DNA of 6,665 bases from a bacterium (GTDB lineage: Bacteria; Bacteroidota; Bacteroidia; Bacteroidales; UBA932). Below the pieces are notes generated by a model that was given only the letters and a program-made list of their open reading frames with translations, had not been told where the DNA came from and made no database searches. The translations under genes were made by a program, and so were the position numbers. Positions within the stretch are counted from its first letter, which is position 1; every line of letters begins with the position of its first letter. The stretch spans positions 1 through 6,665 of the forward strand of contig SFUD01000039.1 in the NCBI GenBank assembly GCA_004561775.1, in the 5' to 3' direction. Shown one piece after another: positions 6,013 to 6,665 of this stretch.

Positions 6013-6665
6013 TTTGCGTAAGTATACAGGAACCCTCCTTTGAGAGATGCAAGGAGATGATGCTCTCTCTGGCCGCCAAAGGCGCAGACCGCATTGCAGA
6101 ACTGCGTGCAGACCTCTGCCACTTCACCCCGGAGCAGGTCTCTCTCCTTGTGGCAGCAAATCCGCATACAATAGTAACAAGCAGAGTGGAGAGCAACAAC
6201 CCTTCACTCTCCTTCAACCGTCTCTGCGCGGCAATAGAGGCAGGCGCAGAGTATATAGATACAGAGTTGGAGTATCCCGATGACCTTCAGCTGCAGTTGC
6301 GCAACAGAGCCCGCAGCGCCGGAACCAAGCTTATAGTCTCCTGGCACAACTTCTCCGCCGGAACCAAGCTTATAGTCTCCTGGCACAACTTCTCCACAAC
6401 ACCCCCGCTGAAGCAGCTTCTGGAGGTTTACCACAGCTGCGCAGAGAAGGGTGCGGATGTGGTAAAGATTGTAACCACAGCCAACAGCCTTATAGATGCC
6501 ACCAGAACAATGCGCCTCTACAGAAGCGTGGCAAGGTTGCCCCGCAAGAGAATCCAGAGGCCTCCTTTGGCAGCATTTGCAATGGGCAGCGCCGGCAAAT
6601 TCACAAGATATCTTTCGCTAAAGATAGGTTCTCCCCTCTCCTATACTTATCCCGATGGTGCCAAG
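6009..6665 (+). CDS. aroD: Type I 3-dehydroquinate dehydratase, 3' end beyond window, with internal duplication
   Basis: Type I dehydroquinase forms a Schiff base with 3-dehydroquinate and dehydrates it to 3-dehydroshikimate, the step after AroB. The 219 codons present open MICVSIQEP, followed by ADRIAELRADL (26-36, substrate-binding ELR), TIVTSR (54-59), AEYIDTELE (80-88), LIVSWHNFSTTPPL (121-134), VVKIVTTAN (151-159, Schiff-base Lys153) and AFAMGSAGKFTR (189-200). The start ATG (6009-6011) overlaps the aroB stop. Only a short C-terminal part should lie past the window. A perfect 39-bp repeat duplicates 13 residues (104-116 and 117-129), giving two copies of the active-site His (113 and 126). 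From the preceding Glu86 to His113, and from His126 to Lys153, the spacing is 27 each, equal to what I recall for the enterobacterial enzyme; this argues that one copy is a later insertion. Whether the product folds is uncertain. Confidence 0.9.
   Translation, partial: MICVSIQEPSFERCKEMMLSLAAKGADRIAELRADLCHFTPEQVSLLVAANPHTIVTSRVESNNPSLSFNRLCAAIEAGAEYIDTELEYPDDLQLQLRNRARSAGTKLIVSWHNFSAGTKLIVSWHNFSTTPPLKQLLEVYHSCAEKGADVVKIVTTANSLIDATRTMRLYRSVARLPRKRIQRPPLAAFAMGSAGKFTRYLSLKIGSPLSYTYPDGAK
6318..6395 (+). repeat. Perfect 39-bp tandem duplication inside aroD
   Basis: Copies at 6318-6356 and 6357-6395 are identical; the match extends one base to the left. Each encodes AGTKLIVSWHNFS in the aroD frame. 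The repeat is a multiple of three and keeps the frame open. It carries no mobile-element features and could be slipped-strand duplication or an assembly error. Confidence 0.97.

Noticed and set aside
6318..6395. CRISPR or mobile-element repeat in aroD
   Set aside because: There are just two adjacent copies with no spacers, and they are in frame with the gene.

Overview
The window looks like gut Bacteroidales DNA from about position 942 to the right end. It carries a Bacteroidota-type set of aromatic amino acid genes: DAHP synthase with a C-terminal chorismate mutase domain, together with pheA, tyrA, aroB and aroD. It has a TTTG/TAnnTTTG promoter typical of that phylum, and its genes favour AGA/AGG for Arg. 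The left 941 bases are different. They encode, on the minus strand, part of a Cna-B-repeat surface protein of the kind found in Firmicutes, with mostly CGN arginine codons. The join falls inside tyrA at about 939-944 and destroys its 3' end. A metagenomic mis-assembly is the simplest explanation, although a real insertion or transfer cannot be excluded from sequence alone.

Layout. 1-941 (minus): Cna-B repeat protein fragment, open at both ends. 941-1612 (minus): tyrA lacking its C-terminus; its frame runs through the join to a stop at 728. 1619-2677 (minus): aroF-type DAHP synthase/chorismate mutase. 2693-3877 (minus): class I/II PLP aminotransferase. 3899-4756 (minus): pheA, prephenate dehydratase. 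4757-4968: divergent control region. 4969-6012 (plus): aroB. 6009-6665 (plus): aroD, overlapping aroB by 4 bases and cut by the window edge. The four minus-strand aro genes are 6, 15 and 21 bases apart and form one operon, pheA > aminotransferase > DAHPS-CM > tyrA. It covers entry into the shikimate pathway and all steps from chorismate to Phe and most of those to Tyr.

The most interesting item is the 5' leader of that operon. A promoter (TTTG-N19-TAACTTTG, 4950-4920) leads into a 25-codon leader peptide (4898-4821) in which 11 of residues 5-16 are Phe or Tyr. It is followed by an intrinsic terminator (4800-4768) placed 11 bases before the pheA start codon. Three mutually exclusive RNA pairings can be drawn by hand: an 11-bp 1:2 hairpin whose first arm is the Phe/Tyr codons themselves, a 12-bp 2:3 antiterminator, and the 3:4 terminator. 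This is a complete classical ribosome-stalling attenuator of the enterobacterial pheA/trp kind, here in a Bacteroidota genome and apparently sensing Phe and Tyr together.

A second oddity is a perfect in-frame 39-bp tandem duplication in aroD that repeats 13 residues including the active-site histidine.
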